Shown here one piece after another: positions 45,235-53,971 of a DNA stretch of 64,000 nt. The position numbers and the translations under genes are program-made. How positions within the stretch are numbered: position 1 is the first letter of the stretch; every line of letters starts with the position of its first letter. Where the stretch lies: NCBI RefSeq assembly GCF_000223375.1, contig NC_017384.1, positions 62,001 to 126,000 on the forward strand, in the 5' to 3' direction. The notes beneath the pieces were generated by a model that was given only the letters and a program-made list of their open reading frames with translations, had not been told where the DNA came from and did not search any database. The stretch is from Ketogulonicigenium vulgare WSH-001. GTDB taxonomy: Bacteria; Pseudomonadota; Alphaproteobacteria; Rhodobacterales; Rhodobacteraceae.

Positions 45235-46332
45235 TCATGGCTCCTGCGGCGGATCGCCCAGATCACGCACGTCTTGTCCGGGGAATAGGAATTGTGCGCC
45301 CACCGTCACCACACGCGCGCCTTGCGGCAAGGTGGGTTCCAGCAAGACCGTCGCGGTTTCATAGCTGATCACCGAGACGCTATGCAGCGAGACCTGTGTC
45401 GCGCCCGCCTCGATCAGCCAGACGGCGGGGCCGCTTTGATCGGCGGACAGGGCGCTCCATGGGATGGTGATGCCGATATGGCCGGGGAAGTCGGGTACCT
45501 CCTCATAAAGCGCGCCGATCACCGCATCGCCGATCGAGAGCTGCGCGGCGACGGTGTCGCTGATGCTGGCCTTGACGCGGATGCTGCCCAGTTGCGGGTC
45601 AACATTGGGGGCGACCTCGGACAATGTTGCGGTGAACAGGCGCCCCGGCAGGTCAAGCGTGGCAAGCGTGATGGTTTTGCCGACGATATGCGACAGATCA
45701 TATGAATCGGGGGCGTAAAAGATCGCCTCGCGCCCCGTGACACCGGCCAGCGACAGCACGCTTTGCGCGGCGGGCACAACCTGCCCGATATCCGCGCCCC
45801 TTGCCGTGACGATGCCATCGCTGCTGGCGGTGATGATCGTATCGCTGAGAGCCTGCCGCGCTTTTGCCAATTGCGCCTGCGCATTGTCGCGCGCTGACGT
45901 GGCGCTGACCATGGATTGATAGGCGCTGTCATAGCTGGCGCGTGTGGTATTGCCATTTTCCAGCAGCGATTGCTGGCGCGCAAAAGCCGCGGCAAACGTC
46001 GTGCGCGAGGCCTCGGCCGCTGTCAGGCTGGCCTCGGCAATGCGCACGGCCTCGGTTTGTTGGGTGGGGTCAAGGCGGGCCAGCACATCGCCGGCGCTGA
46101 CGATATCGCCAACCTCGACATTGATTTCGATGATCAGCCCGCCAGTACCAAAGGCGGCTGTGGTGGTCTGGGTCGCCGCAATCGTGCCGGTCATACTGAG
46201 GTTCAGCGGCATCGGCGCAACGGTGACAGGTAGGGTGTACACATCGCGCGGATCGGGGGCGGTATGTGCAGCAAGCGGGGTCATTACGGCGGCCATCGCG
46301 GTCAAAATGCGCAACTTTACAGCGAATTCCAT
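45235..46332 (-). CDS. RND efflux periplasmic adaptor (first membrane fusion protein)
   Basis: The 365-residue adaptor has a signal peptide (about 1-25), a lipoyl half (G-G-L-I-I-E-I-N-V-E-V-G-D-I-V), a coiled hairpin and a C-terminal barrel. It differs from the second adaptor, so the two are not a recent duplication. ATG 46332 follows GAGGGG; a GTG two codons earlier is less likely. First gene of the adaptor-adaptor-RND operon, divergent from an MFS transporter. Confidence 0.88.
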   Translation of the reverse strand: MEFAVKLRILTAMAAVMTPLAAHTAPDPRDVYTLPVTVAPMPLNLSMTGTIAATQTTTAAFGTGGLIIEINVEVGDIVSAGDVLARLDPTQQTEAVRIAEASLTAAEASRTTFAAAFARQQSLLENGNTTRASYDSAYQSMVSATSARDNAQAQLAKARQALSDTIITASSDGIVTARGADIGQVVPAAQSVLSLAGVTGREAIFYAPDSYDLSHIVGKTITLATLDLPGRLFTATLSEVAPNVDPQLGSIRVKASISDTVAAQLSIGDAVIGALYEEVPDFPGHIGITIPWSALSADQSGPAVWLIEAGATQVSLHSVSVISYETATVLLEPTLPQGARVVTVGAQFLFPGQDVRDLGDPPQEP

Positions 46333-46456
46333 CGGCACCCCTCATCCTTAGCGGGTTTCCCCGCCACACTGGGCGAAAAGGCAGGCAGCGATCAAGATGC
46401 TCTGTGATGGGAAGGTTGCGAAAATATGCGGATTGCTGCGCCAGATGGGATAGACC

Positions 46457-46477
46457 ATTGCGCAATAAGGCGCTTAT
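46457..46477. promoter_or_regulatory. Overlapping palindromes in the RND/MFS divergent region
   Basis: The 10-bp palindrome ATTGCGCAAT (46457-46466) overlaps a second inverted repeat ATAAG/CTTAT around GCG (46465-46477). It sits between two divergent efflux units and is a candidate operator for a regulator encoded elsewhere. Confidence 0.4.
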
Positions 46478-46555
46478 CTGTGCGTGGGCGCTGGCTTTTA
46501 ATGGCGCAGGCGATGACATCTGTCGCGCCCTATTCAAAAGAACCGGACATTAGTG

Positions 46556-47941
46556 ATGACAGCCGCGCGACCCGGCCACTCCTCTCATCCGGCGCTGGTG
46601 CTGCCGGTGCTGGGGCTGGTCGGTGTGATTGGCACATTGATGCAGACGATGGTGCTGCCGCTGCTGCCGCAAATGCCGGGGATCTTTGGCGTCTCGCCAT
46701 CGGCGGCCAGTTGGATCGCGACATCGACCATGCTTGTGGGTGCGATCGGTGCGCCGCTGTTTGGCTGGCTGGGGGACAGGTTCGGCCTGCGCGGCATGAT
46801 CGTGCTGGCGATGGCGCTGCTGGCGGTCGGATCACTGCTGGCGGCCGTATCAGATCGTCTGTGGCTGATGTTGCTGGGCCGTGTGCTGCAAGGGTTCGCG
46901 GTCGGCACGATTGGCCTGTCGATGGCGCTGCTGCGCCAGATATGGGGGCCGGAACGCCTGCCTATGGCCGTGGGCTTCATGAGCGGCACCATCGGCATCG
47001 GCGCAAGCCTCGGTGTGCCGCTGGCGGGGGTGATTGTCGAAATCGGCTCGTGGCGCACGATTTTCTGGATCGTGGGAGTGCTGGCGGGGCTGACGGCGGC
47101 GCTGATCATGGTCTTTGTCCCCGGCGCAAAGCCTTTGTCGCGCAAAAGGTTTGATTTTATCGGCGCGCTGGGCCTTGGGCTTGTGCTGATGTTGTTGATG
47201 CTGCCTCTGACCATGCTCGCGGACGGCAGCCTGTCGATGATGCACGGCGCGCTGCTGATGGGGGCGGGGTTCGTGATCCTCAGCCTTTGGGCACTGTTCG
47301 AGGTGCGCTTGCCGCAGCCATTTGTTGATATCCGCCTGTTTCGCCTGCCGGTGATCGCAGGTAGCCAGTTCGTCGCAGTGATGCTGGGGTTCAGCTTTAT
47401 CACGAATTTCATGGGCACGATTACCGTCACGCAAATGCCGGTGGGGCCGGACGCGGGCCTTGGCCTGTCGGTCCTTGGTACGGGGCTGGTCCATCTGCCC
47501 GCCAGCCTGGTTTCCATCATCACACCAACATTGGCCGGGATGCTGCTGCGCGTGCGCGGCGCGCGGGTGGCGGTGCTGGTGGGGTTGGGGGCGGCGGCCC
47601 TATCGTGCGTCGGGCGGATGATATTTCTGACCGATCCGGTGATGGTGGCCATCGCGGGTATGTTCAGCTCGGGCGCGCTGAATTTCGCCTTTGCAGCGCT
47701 GCCGGTGGCGCTGATGATGGCGGCGCCTATTGATCAACAGGGTTCCGTGAATGGCGTAAACCTGCTGTGCCGCCAGGTGGGATCATCCAGCGGCAGCGTG
47801 ATCTGCGGCGTGCTGATCGCGTCGCTGATCGACTTTAACGGCATCTCGGGCGCGGGGGCGTTCCATGCGATGTTCGGCCTGTCACTGATCTGTTCCCTTG
47901 CGGCGCTAGCGGTGGTCGCCCGCAGCTTTCCAAAGGTGTGA
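46556..47941 (+). CDS. MFS drug/metabolite exporter (DHA2-like, 14-TM type)
   Basis: The 461-residue inner-membrane transporter has about 13-14 hydrophobic segments, the loop 2-3 motif G-W-L-G-D-R-F-G-L-R, and the motif C region of exporters (G-A-S-L-G-V-P-L-A-G-V). The size and segment count fit the DHA2 group. ATG 46556 is preferred over GTG 46553. It is back to back with the RND operon, so one signal could control both; no regulator gene lies between them. Confidence 0.85.
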   Translation: MTAARPGHSSHPALVLPVLGLVGVIGTLMQTMVLPLLPQMPGIFGVSPSAASWIATSTMLVGAIGAPLFGWLGDRFGLRGMIVLAMALLAVGSLLAAVSDRLWLMLLGRVLQGFAVGTIGLSMALLRQIWGPERLPMAVGFMSGTIGIGASLGVPLAGVIVEIGSWRTIFWIVGVLAGLTAALIMVFVPGAKPLSRKRFDFIGALGLGLVLMLLMLPLTMLADGSLSMMHGALLMGAGFVILSLWALFEVRLPQPFVDIRLFRLPVIAGSQFVAVMLGFSFITNFMGTITVTQMPVGPDAGLGLSVLGTGLVHLPASLVSIITPTLAGMLLRVRGARVAVLVGLGAAALSCVGRMIFLTDPVMVAIAGMFSSGALNFAFAALPVALMMAAPIDQQGSVNGVNLLCRQVGSSSGSVICGVLIASLIDFNGISGAGAFHAMFGLSLICSLAALAVVARSFPKV

Positions 47942-48013
47942 ACGGGCGGGGGTTGCGCAATGCGCCTGCGGGGATACCTTGCAAGGTAGCAAATGGATGC
48001 GAAAGGAAAAGCG

Positions 48014-48973
48014 ATGGAATACCGTAAGCTTGGCAGCTCTGGCCTGACAACTGCACCTTTGGTTCTGGGCGGCAACGTCTTTGGCTGGACGATTGATCAG
48101 GACACCAGCTTTAAGGTGCTGGATGCTTTTGTCGATCACGGCTTTAACGCCATCGACACCGCCGATGTCTATTCCGCCTGGGTCCCCGGCAATGCGGGCG
48201 GCGAATCCGAGCGTGTGATCGGCGCGTGGCTAAAGGCCCGCCCCGGTATGCGCGAAAAGGTCACGCTCTTTACCAAGGTCGGCTCGGATATGGGCGTGCC
48301 CGGTCACAAGGGCCTGTCGGCCGCTTGGATCGCGCAGGCGGTCGAGGATTCGTTGCAGCGTTTGGGCGTGGACGAGATCGATCTTTATTTTTCGCACTGG
48401 CCCGATAACACCCCCTATGACGAGACGCTGGGTGCCTATGAGAAGCTGCTGACAGCCGGCAAGATCCGCGCGATTGGCGCATCGAATTTGGATGCGGCGC
48501 AGCTGGGTGAAAGCCTGCGCGTCGCCAAAGACGCGGGCCTGCCCAGCTATCAGGTGCTGCAACCGGGCTATAACCTTTATGACCGCGCCGGGTTCGAGGG
48601 CGATCTGGCCGATCTATGTCTGCGCGAGCATATCGGTGTCGTCGTCTATTACGCGCTGGCCTCGGGTTTCCTGTCGGGCAAATACCGCAGCGAGGCGGAT
48701 CTGGACAAATCCAAGCGCGGCGGCGGCGTGAAGAAATACCTGACCCCGCGCGGCCTTGCGATTTTGGGCGCGCTGGATGTGATCGCCGCCAAATACAGCG
48801 CCGCACAGGCCGAGGTTGCGTTGGCCTGGCTGATGGCGCAGCCCGCCGTCACCGCGCCCATCGCCAGCGCCACCAGCATCCAGCAAGTCGAAAGCTTTGC
48901 CCGTGCCGCCGCGCTGCAGCTGAGCGCAGATGATCTTGCGGCATTGAACGCCGCCAGCGCGCCCGAGGCCTAA
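48014..48973 (+). CDS. Aldo/keto reductase
   Basis: The 319-residue NAD(P)H oxidoreductase has the AKR tetrad region: D-T-A-D-V-Y (Asp and Tyr), L-F-T-K-V-G (Lys) and F-S-H-W-P-D (His). A late P-I-A-S-A-T-S motif contacts the cofactor phosphate. It belongs to the YajO/Tas-like group. The start at ATG 48014 gives the typical M-E-Y-R-K-L-G-S-S-G-L N-terminus. It is upstream of the sorbosone-dehydrogenase-like gene, but about 100 bases and two hairpin-like repeats lie between, so cotranscription is uncertain. Confidence 0.9.
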   Translation: MEYRKLGSSGLTTAPLVLGGNVFGWTIDQDTSFKVLDAFVDHGFNAIDTADVYSAWVPGNAGGESERVIGAWLKARPGMREKVTLFTKVGSDMGVPGHKGLSAAWIAQAVEDSLQRLGVDEIDLYFSHWPDNTPYDETLGAYEKLLTAGKIRAIGASNLDAAQLGESLRVAKDAGLPSYQVLQPGYNLYDRAGFEGDLADLCLREHIGVVVYYALASGFLSGKYRSEADLDKSKRGGGVKKYLTPRGLAILGALDVIAAKYSAAQAEVALAWLMAQPAVTAPIASATSIQQVESFARAAALQLSADDLAALNAASAPEA

Positions 48974-49075
48974 GCAATCGTGGCCTGATCCATAAAAGCC
49001 ACGCAGTCCGCGAAATTCGGGTTTTCCCTTTTCGCGGGCTGTAATAGGCAACCGACATCACAGCAGGGGATAGAC

Positions 49076-50365
49076 ATGAGCGTTCTGGCCAAATTCACTT
49101 CCATCGTCGGCGGCGTCATGGTGCTGCTGCGTCGCGGTCAGACGCCTGCGCAACAGGCCTTTGGCGCAACGCCCAGCATCCCGCCTGCGCGCGAACAGGG
49201 CATTATGACCCTGAAAATGCCCAGCGCCAAAGGCTGGGAGCCGGGGCACAAGCCCGTCGCCGCACCGGGTTTGCAGGTGAATGCCTATGCCATGGGCCTT
49301 GACCATCCGCGCTGGCTGCATGTGCTGGACAATGGCGATGTACTGGTGGCCGAAAGCTCGAACAAGGCGCGCAAGCCGCGTAGTTTCATGGATCACGCAC
49401 AGGTCGCGACGATGCGCCGTGCCGGCGCGCTGGGCGAAAGCGCGAACCGGATTACCCGCCTGAGCGATCCGGCGGGCACGGGCACGGCGAGTGATAGCCG
49501 CGTGTTCTTGCAGGATCTGAACCAACCCTTCGGCATGGCCGTGGTGGGGGATCGTTTCTTTGTCGGCAATACCGATGGTGTGGTCGCCTTTGCTTTCGAT
49601 ACGGCCACGCAGCAGGCTGTTGGCGCTGGCGCCAAACTGGTGGATTTCAAACCTGGTGGCCACTGGACACGCAGCCTGCTGGCCTCGCAGGATGGGCGCA
49701 AGCTCTATGCGGGCGTCGGTTCGCTGTCGAATATCGGTGATCAAGGTATGGAGGCCGAAGAAGGCCGCGCCGCCGTTTGGGAGCTGGATCTGGACACCGG
49801 CGCCGCGCGCATCTTTGCGGGCGGTCTGCGCAATGCCGTCGGCCTTGCATGGGAGCCGACGACCGGCGCCCTCTGGACCGTGGTGAACGAGCGCGACGGG
49901 CTGGGCGACGAGACCCCGCCCGACTACCTGACATCGGTGCAGGACGGCGGCTTTTATGGCTGGCCCTATAGCTATTGGGACAAGATCGTCGATGATCGCG
50001 TGCCGCAAGACGCAGGCCTGGTCGCCCGTTCGATCACGCCCGATTACGCGCTGGGCGGGCATACCGCGTCGCTGGGCCTGTGCTGGATGCCAGCGGGCAC
50101 ACTGCCGGGGCTGCCGGACGGGATGGTGATCGGTCAGCACGGCTCATGGAACCGCGCGAAACTCAGCGGCTATAAGGTGGTCTTTGTGCCGTTTGAAAAT
50201 GGCCGCCCCTCGGGCCCCAGCGTCGATCTGCTGTCGGGCTTTTTGTCGGATGATGAAAAGCAATCCTATGGCCGCCCGGTGGGGGTTGTCGTCGGGCCGG
50301 ATCAGCGATCCATTCTGGTCGCCGATGATGTCGGCAATGCGATCTGGCGGATTTCCGCTGCGTAA
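49076..50365 (+). CDS. Sorbosone dehydrogenase-like / PQQ-type soluble sugar dehydrogenase family beta-propeller
   Basis: The 429-residue protein resembles L-sorbosone dehydrogenase and soluble PQQ glucose dehydrogenase: G-L-D-H-P-R-W-L, L-N-Q-P-F-G-M-A-V, G-S-L-S-N-I-G-D-Q-G, G-G-L-R-N-A-V-G-L-A-W, V-N-E-R-D-G-L-G and G-Q-H-G-S-W-N-R, in the order of a six-bladed propeller. The N-terminus has a hydrophobic stretch (about 4-18) followed by arginines, so it may be a membrane anchor rather than a cleaved signal. It probably oxidises an aldose or aldehyde sugar in the periplasm; cofactor and substrate are inferred. No heme site is present. Confidence 0.82.
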   Translation: MSVLAKFTSIVGGVMVLLRRGQTPAQQAFGATPSIPPAREQGIMTLKMPSAKGWEPGHKPVAAPGLQVNAYAMGLDHPRWLHVLDNGDVLVAESSNKARKPRSFMDHAQVATMRRAGALGESANRITRLSDPAGTGTASDSRVFLQDLNQPFGMAVVGDRFFVGNTDGVVAFAFDTATQQAVGAGAKLVDFKPGGHWTRSLLASQDGRKLYAGVGSLSNIGDQGMEAEEGRAAVWELDLDTGAARIFAGGLRNAVGLAWEPTTGALWTVVNERDGLGDETPPDYLTSVQDGGFYGWPYSYWDKIVDDRVPQDAGLVARSITPDYALGGHTASLGLCWMPAGTLPGLPDGMVIGQHGSWNRAKLSGYKVVFVPFENGRPSGPSVDLLSGFLSDDEKQSYGRPVGVVVGPDQRSILVADDVGNAIWRISAA

Positions 50366-50394
50366 TTCTGTCGCTGACTGATTGATCAAAAAAT

Positions 50395-50434
50395 AAGCCT
50401 TGGGTCAGAAATCTGCCCAAGGCTTAGTCGTTTT
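50395..50434 (+). terminator. Rho-independent terminator after the sorbosone-dehydrogenase-like gene
   Basis: AAGCCTTGGG (50395-50404) and CCCAAGGCTT (50416-50425) form a perfect 10-bp stem, extended in the loop by CAG/CTG, followed shortly by GTTTT. It lies 30 bases after the stop codon. Confidence 0.8.
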
Positions 50435-50525
50435 GACGCCTCTGCCTATGCATCGGGCGCTGCGGCGTAGACTCGGGCGCGCCGCGTGCAATCCTTGCAA
50501 CAGATATATGCAGGGAGAGATGTAC

Positions 50526-51539
50526 ATGTTCCATTCGGGAAAAGCCGCCATTGCTGCTGCTGTGGCTGCGGTGATCGCCAGCGGCGCTGCCGCGCAAACC
50601 GCCATGCCCTTCACGCTGGATTGGCGGTTCGAAGGCCCCGCGGCGCCGTATTTTCTGGCACTGGATAACGGCTATTTCACCGCAGAAGGCCTCGATGTGA
50701 CGATTGCCGAAGGGGTCAGCTCGCTCGATGCGATCCCGAAAGTGGCGACGGGCGCGTTTCCGGTCGGCTTTGCCGATATCAACAGCCTTGTGCGTTTCCT
50801 TGATCAGAACCCCGGCGCGCCTGTCACGGCCGTTATGATGATCTATGACAAGCCGTCGTTCGCGATGGTGGGCCGCAAGTCGCTGGGCATCGAGGTGCCG
50901 ACCGACATCCAGAACCACACGCTTGGCGCGCCGCCGCCCGATGGCGGCTGGGCACAATTCCCGATCTTTGCCGCCGTGAACGGGATCGATATGTCGACCG
51001 TCACCGTCGACCCCGTCGGCTTCCCCGTGCGCGAGCCGATGCTGGCCGAGGGCAACGTCGATGCGGTCACCGGTTTCAGCTTTTCGGTCAAGCTGAACCT
51101 GATGCGTCTGGGCATCCCCGAAGATGACATCTCGGTTCTGCTGATGGCCGATTATGGCGTTGATCTGTATGGCAATGCGATCATCGTGAACACCGATTTC
51201 GCCGCTGAAAACCCCGAGGCTGTGACCGGCTTCTTGCGCGCGGTCGCCACCGGTTTCCGTGAGGCGGCGGCTGATCCGGCTGCGGCGGTCGATGCCTTGA
51301 TCATCCGCAACCCTGCGGCCGATGCGGCGCTGGAAACCACCCGTCTGGAAATGGCGCTGAATGACAATGTCATGACCGAATGGGTGATGGCGAACGGCTT
51401 TGGCGGCATTGATCCCGCGCGCCTGGACAGCGCGATTGAACAGACCACGCAGGTCTATGAATTCGTGAACAGCCCCGATGCGTCGCTGTATTTCGATGCC
51501 GCGTTCCTGCCCACCGATGGCAGCTTGAACATGCAATGA
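50526..51539 (+). CDS. NitT/TauT-type ABC transporter substrate-binding protein (NMT1-like)
   Basis: The 337-residue periplasmic protein has a signal peptide (cut near A-A-A-Q) and the NMT1/SsuA pattern: L-D-W-R-F-E-G-P-A-A-P-Y-F-L-A near the mature start, G-Y-F-T-A-E-G-L-D-V, and V-G-F-A-D-I-N-S-L. The family imports taurine, sulfonates, nitrate, pyrimidines or vitamin precursors; the sequence does not decide. ATG 50526 is eight bases from GGGAG; ATG 50520 is too close. First gene of a three-gene operon. Confidence 0.87.
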   Translation: MFHSGKAAIAAAVAAVIASGAAAQTAMPFTLDWRFEGPAAPYFLALDNGYFTAEGLDVTIAEGVSSLDAIPKVATGAFPVGFADINSLVRFLDQNPGAPVTAVMMIYDKPSFAMVGRKSLGIEVPTDIQNHTLGAPPPDGGWAQFPIFAAVNGIDMSTVTVDPVGFPVREPMLAEGNVDAVTGFSFSVKLNLMRLGIPEDDISVLLMADYGVDLYGNAIIVNTDFAAENPEAVTGFLRAVATGFREAAADPAAAVDALIIRNPAADAALETTRLEMALNDNVMTEWVMANGFGGIDPARLDSAIEQTTQVYEFVNSPDASLYFDAAFLPTDGSLNMQ

Positions 51540-51576
51540 AAGGACAGGCCCGGACAGGATCCGGGCCGACCATTCC

Positions 51577-52365
51577 ATGAAAGATTTGATTGAAATCAAG
51601 GGCGTACGCCACGCCTATACGACCAAGGCTGGCCCGCTGCCGGTGCTGGACGGTTTGGATATCTCGGTGCCAGAGGGCAGCTTTGCCGCTGTTGTCGGCC
51701 CCTCGGGCTGCGGGAAATCGACGCTGACCAAGCTGATCTCGGGCCTGATGAAACCGCGCGAGGGCGAGGTCTGGCTGGGTGGGGAACGCGTCACCGGCCC
51801 GCGCAAAACGGTGGGCATGGCCTTTCAGAACCCGGTCATGCTGGAATGGCGCACGATCATGCAAAACGTGATCCTGCCGCTGGAAATCGTCGCGCCCCGT
51901 ATGCCGCAGGCCGAACGCGAGGCCCGCGCGATGGAGCTGCTGGAAATGGTCGGCCTGAAAGGGTTCGAGGGGAAGCGCCCGTCCGAGCTGTCGGGCGGGA
52001 TGCGCCAACGCGCCAGCCTGTGCCGTGCGCTGGTGCATCAGCCGCAGGTGCTGATCATGGACGAGCCGTTCGGCGCGCTCGATGCCTTCACGCGCGAGGA
52101 TCTGTGGCAGACCATGCGTGATCTGCGCGTGCAAAAGCCATTCACCTGCGTCCTCATCACCCATGACCTGCGCGAGAGCGTTTTCCTGGGCGATCAGGTG
52201 ATTGTGCTGTCGGGACGCCCCGCGCGCACGCAATATGTGCTGGATGTCGACCTGCCCGCAGACCGCACGCTGGATATTTTGTTCGAGCAAAAGGCGCAGG
52301 ACATGCTGCATCTGCTGCGCGACCAGATCCGCATTGCCCAAGGGCGCGATGGGGCAGTGCATTGA
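51577..52365 (+). CDS. NitT/TauT-type ABC transporter ATP-binding protein
   Basis: The 262-residue ATPase has Walker A GPSGCGKST, Q-loop A-F-Q-N-P-V-M-L-E-W, signature L-S-G-G-M-R-Q-R, Walker [12 protein letters not shown] and H-loop I-T-H-D. The M-L-E-W-R-T sequence after the Q-loop is typical of the taurine/nitrate group. It overlaps the permease gene by four bases (ATGA). Confidence 0.92.
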   Translation: MKDLIEIKGVRHAYTTKAGPLPVLDGLDISVPEGSFAAVVGPSGCGKSTLTKLISGLMKPREGEVWLGGERVTGPRKTVGMAFQNPVMLEWRTIMQNVILPLEIVAPRMPQAEREARAMELLEMVGLKGFEGKRPSELSGGMRQRASLCRALVHQPQVLIMDEPFGALDAFTREDLWQTMRDLRVQKPFTCVLITHDLRESVFLGDQVIVLSGRPARTQYVLDVDLPADRTLDILFEQKAQDMLHLLRDQIRIAQGRDGAVH

Positions 52366-53129
52366 TGGATCGTTTGCAAAAGATCGCCGTACCGATCCTG
52401 TCGATCGTCGTGTTTTTGTGCCTGTGGGAATTGCTGGTCTGGGTCAACCAATGGCCGAACTACCGCATGGCCTCGCCCTCCGACCTGCCGCCCGCCTTTT
52501 GGCGGTTCCGCTATCTGTTTCTGGAAATGTCATGGCAGACGCTATGGCGCACGGTGGTTGGCCTGCTGCTGGCGGTGATTGTCGGCACCTTTCTTGGCAT
52601 GATCATGGGATTTTCGCGGGTGCTGCGCGAGGCGCTTTATCCGCTGCTGGTCGGGTTCAACGCGGTGCCAAAGGCGACGTTGGTGCCTATTATCTCGCTG
52701 TTGTTCATCGGGCAGCATGATTTCAACACCATCTTGATGGCGTTCATGATCAGCTTTTTCCCGATTGCGGTGTCGATCAGCATTGGCCTGTCGACGCTAG
52801 AGCCGGAATACCGCGATATCCTGCGCTCTCTGGGCGCGAGCCGTTTGACGATTTTCCGCAAGATCGCGCTGCCAAAAACGCTGCCGGAATTCTTTGGTGC
52901 GCTGAAAGTCGCGGTGACGCTGGCCTTTATCGGCACCAACCTGGTCGAGATCGTCAGCCCGCATGGCCGCGGCCTTGGGGCGCTGTTCAACTCGGGCGCG
53001 ATCAACGGGGATTACCCGCTGATGTTCGCGGTGCTGATCGCTTTGGCGGCCCTGGGGATCTTGCTGTATTACGGTGTTGTCGTGCTGGAAAAGATCTTTG
53101 CCGGCTGGGCCGAGCGCAGCCAGAGCTAG
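52362..53129 (+). CDS. NitT/TauT-type ABC transporter permease
   Basis: The 255-residue permease has six helices and the group's EAA loop (Y-R-D-I-L-R-S-L-G-A-S then F-R-K-I-A-L-P). The N-P...K-A-T-L-V-P motif region before it reads F-N-A-V-P-K-A-T-L-V-P. The stop codon overlaps the end of the convergent MetF-like gene by four bases; no terminator separates them. Confidence 0.92.
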   Translation: MMDRLQKIAVPILSIVVFLCLWELLVWVNQWPNYRMASPSDLPPAFWRFRYLFLEMSWQTLWRTVVGLLLAVIVGTFLGMIMGFSRVLREALYPLLVGFNAVPKATLVPIISLLFIGQHDFNTILMAFMISFFPIAVSISIGLSTLEPEYRDILRSLGASRLTIFRKIALPKTLPEFFGALKVAVTLAFIGTNLVEIVSPHGRGLGALFNSGAINGDYPLMFAVLIALAALGILLYYGVVVLEKIFAGWAERSQS

Positions 53130-53971
53130 AACCGTTTGCCCGTGGCCCAGTGGGCCGCGGGTTTTATCCCGCCGATGGGGAACAGGTGCAGCGCGGCGAT
53201 GGGGCTAGTTGGCTGCGCCGCCACATGCGCGGCCAGTGCGGCGGCCACGGCATCGGGGCGCATCGGAAACAGGAAATGGCGCAGATCGCCGCGCCGCTTG
53301 TTCAGCACCTGCAGCGACGACCCGACGCCGCAGGCAAGGCCGAACCTGATCAGCGCCGACAGCTTTGCAGGGCCCGCAAGCCCGACATGTACAGGCAGAT
53401 CAACCCCTAAGCTGGCGATCCGCGCCGTCCAATCGATCACCGGCTGCGCGTCAAAGACGAATTGCGTCACCAGCGCGCTTTGCGCATCGCTGCACTGCGC
53501 GAAATCGCGTTTGGAGACCAGCGCGGCATCGGCGGTTTGCGTGCCGCCTGACGGGTCCAGATCGGGGCTGCCCTCGGGGTGGCCGGCAAAGAACAGATGC
53601 GTAAAGCCTGCGCGATCAAAGGCTTCGGTCTCGATCAATTGCAGGGCGCGGTCGAAATCTCCGACAGGGCTGCGCGGCCCGCCGCCCAGCACCAGCGCGC
53701 GGCGCACATCCGCCGCGTCCTGATAGCGGTGGATCATATCCACCAGCGCCGCGCGATCTGCGATCAGACGGGCGGGGAAATGCGGCTGCGGCTGAAAACC
53801 GGCACCGCGCAGGGTCTTTGCCGCCCACAGCATGTCATCAAACGGAGTCCCCGCGATATGCGCGATATAGACGGTGGTGCCGCGTGGCAGCAGGGCGGTC
53901 AGATCGCCCGCGCCGCGCAGCGCGCGCGGGGTCACCTCGATCGAAAAACCTGCAAGCAGATCGCGTGGCAT
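53126..53971 (-). CDS. Methylenetetrahydrofolate reductase-like protein (MetF superfamily)
   Basis: The 281-residue TIM-barrel protein has MetF-like features: F-S-I-E-V-T-P near the start, a Q-P-H-F-P-A-R region, L-V-L-G-G-G-P-R-S-P near residue 105, H-L-F-F-A-G-H-P-E-G-S-P, and L-V-T-Q-F-V-F-D-A-Q. It is divergent from canonical MetF, so the folate substrate is probable but not certain. ATG 53971 shares one base with the hemY stop, so the two are cotranscribed. Confidence 0.72.
   Translation of the reverse strand: MPRDLLAGFSIEVTPRALRGAGDLTALLPRGTTVYIAHIAGTPFDDMLWAAKTLRGAGFQPQPHFPARLIADRAALVDMIHRYQDAADVRRALVLGGGPRSPVGDFDRALQLIETEAFDRAGFTHLFFAGHPEGSPDLDPSGGTQTADAALVSKRDFAQCSDAQSALVTQFVFDAQPVIDWTARIASLGVDLPVHVGLAGPAKLSALIRFGLACGVGSSLQVLNKRRGDLRHFLFPMRPDAVAAALAAHVAAQPTSPIAALHLFPIGGIKPAAHWATGKRF

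Noticed and set aside
48979..49037. Two inverted repeats after the aldo/keto reductase gene
   Set aside because: CGTGGC/GCCACG and CCGCGAAA/TTTCGCGG can pair, but neither is followed by a T run, so an intrinsic terminator is not supported.
50426..50525. TPP or FMN riboswitch upstream of the NMT1-like transporter
   Set aside because: The family can import vitamin precursors, but the 100-base leader lacks the conserved TPP or FMN core sequences.
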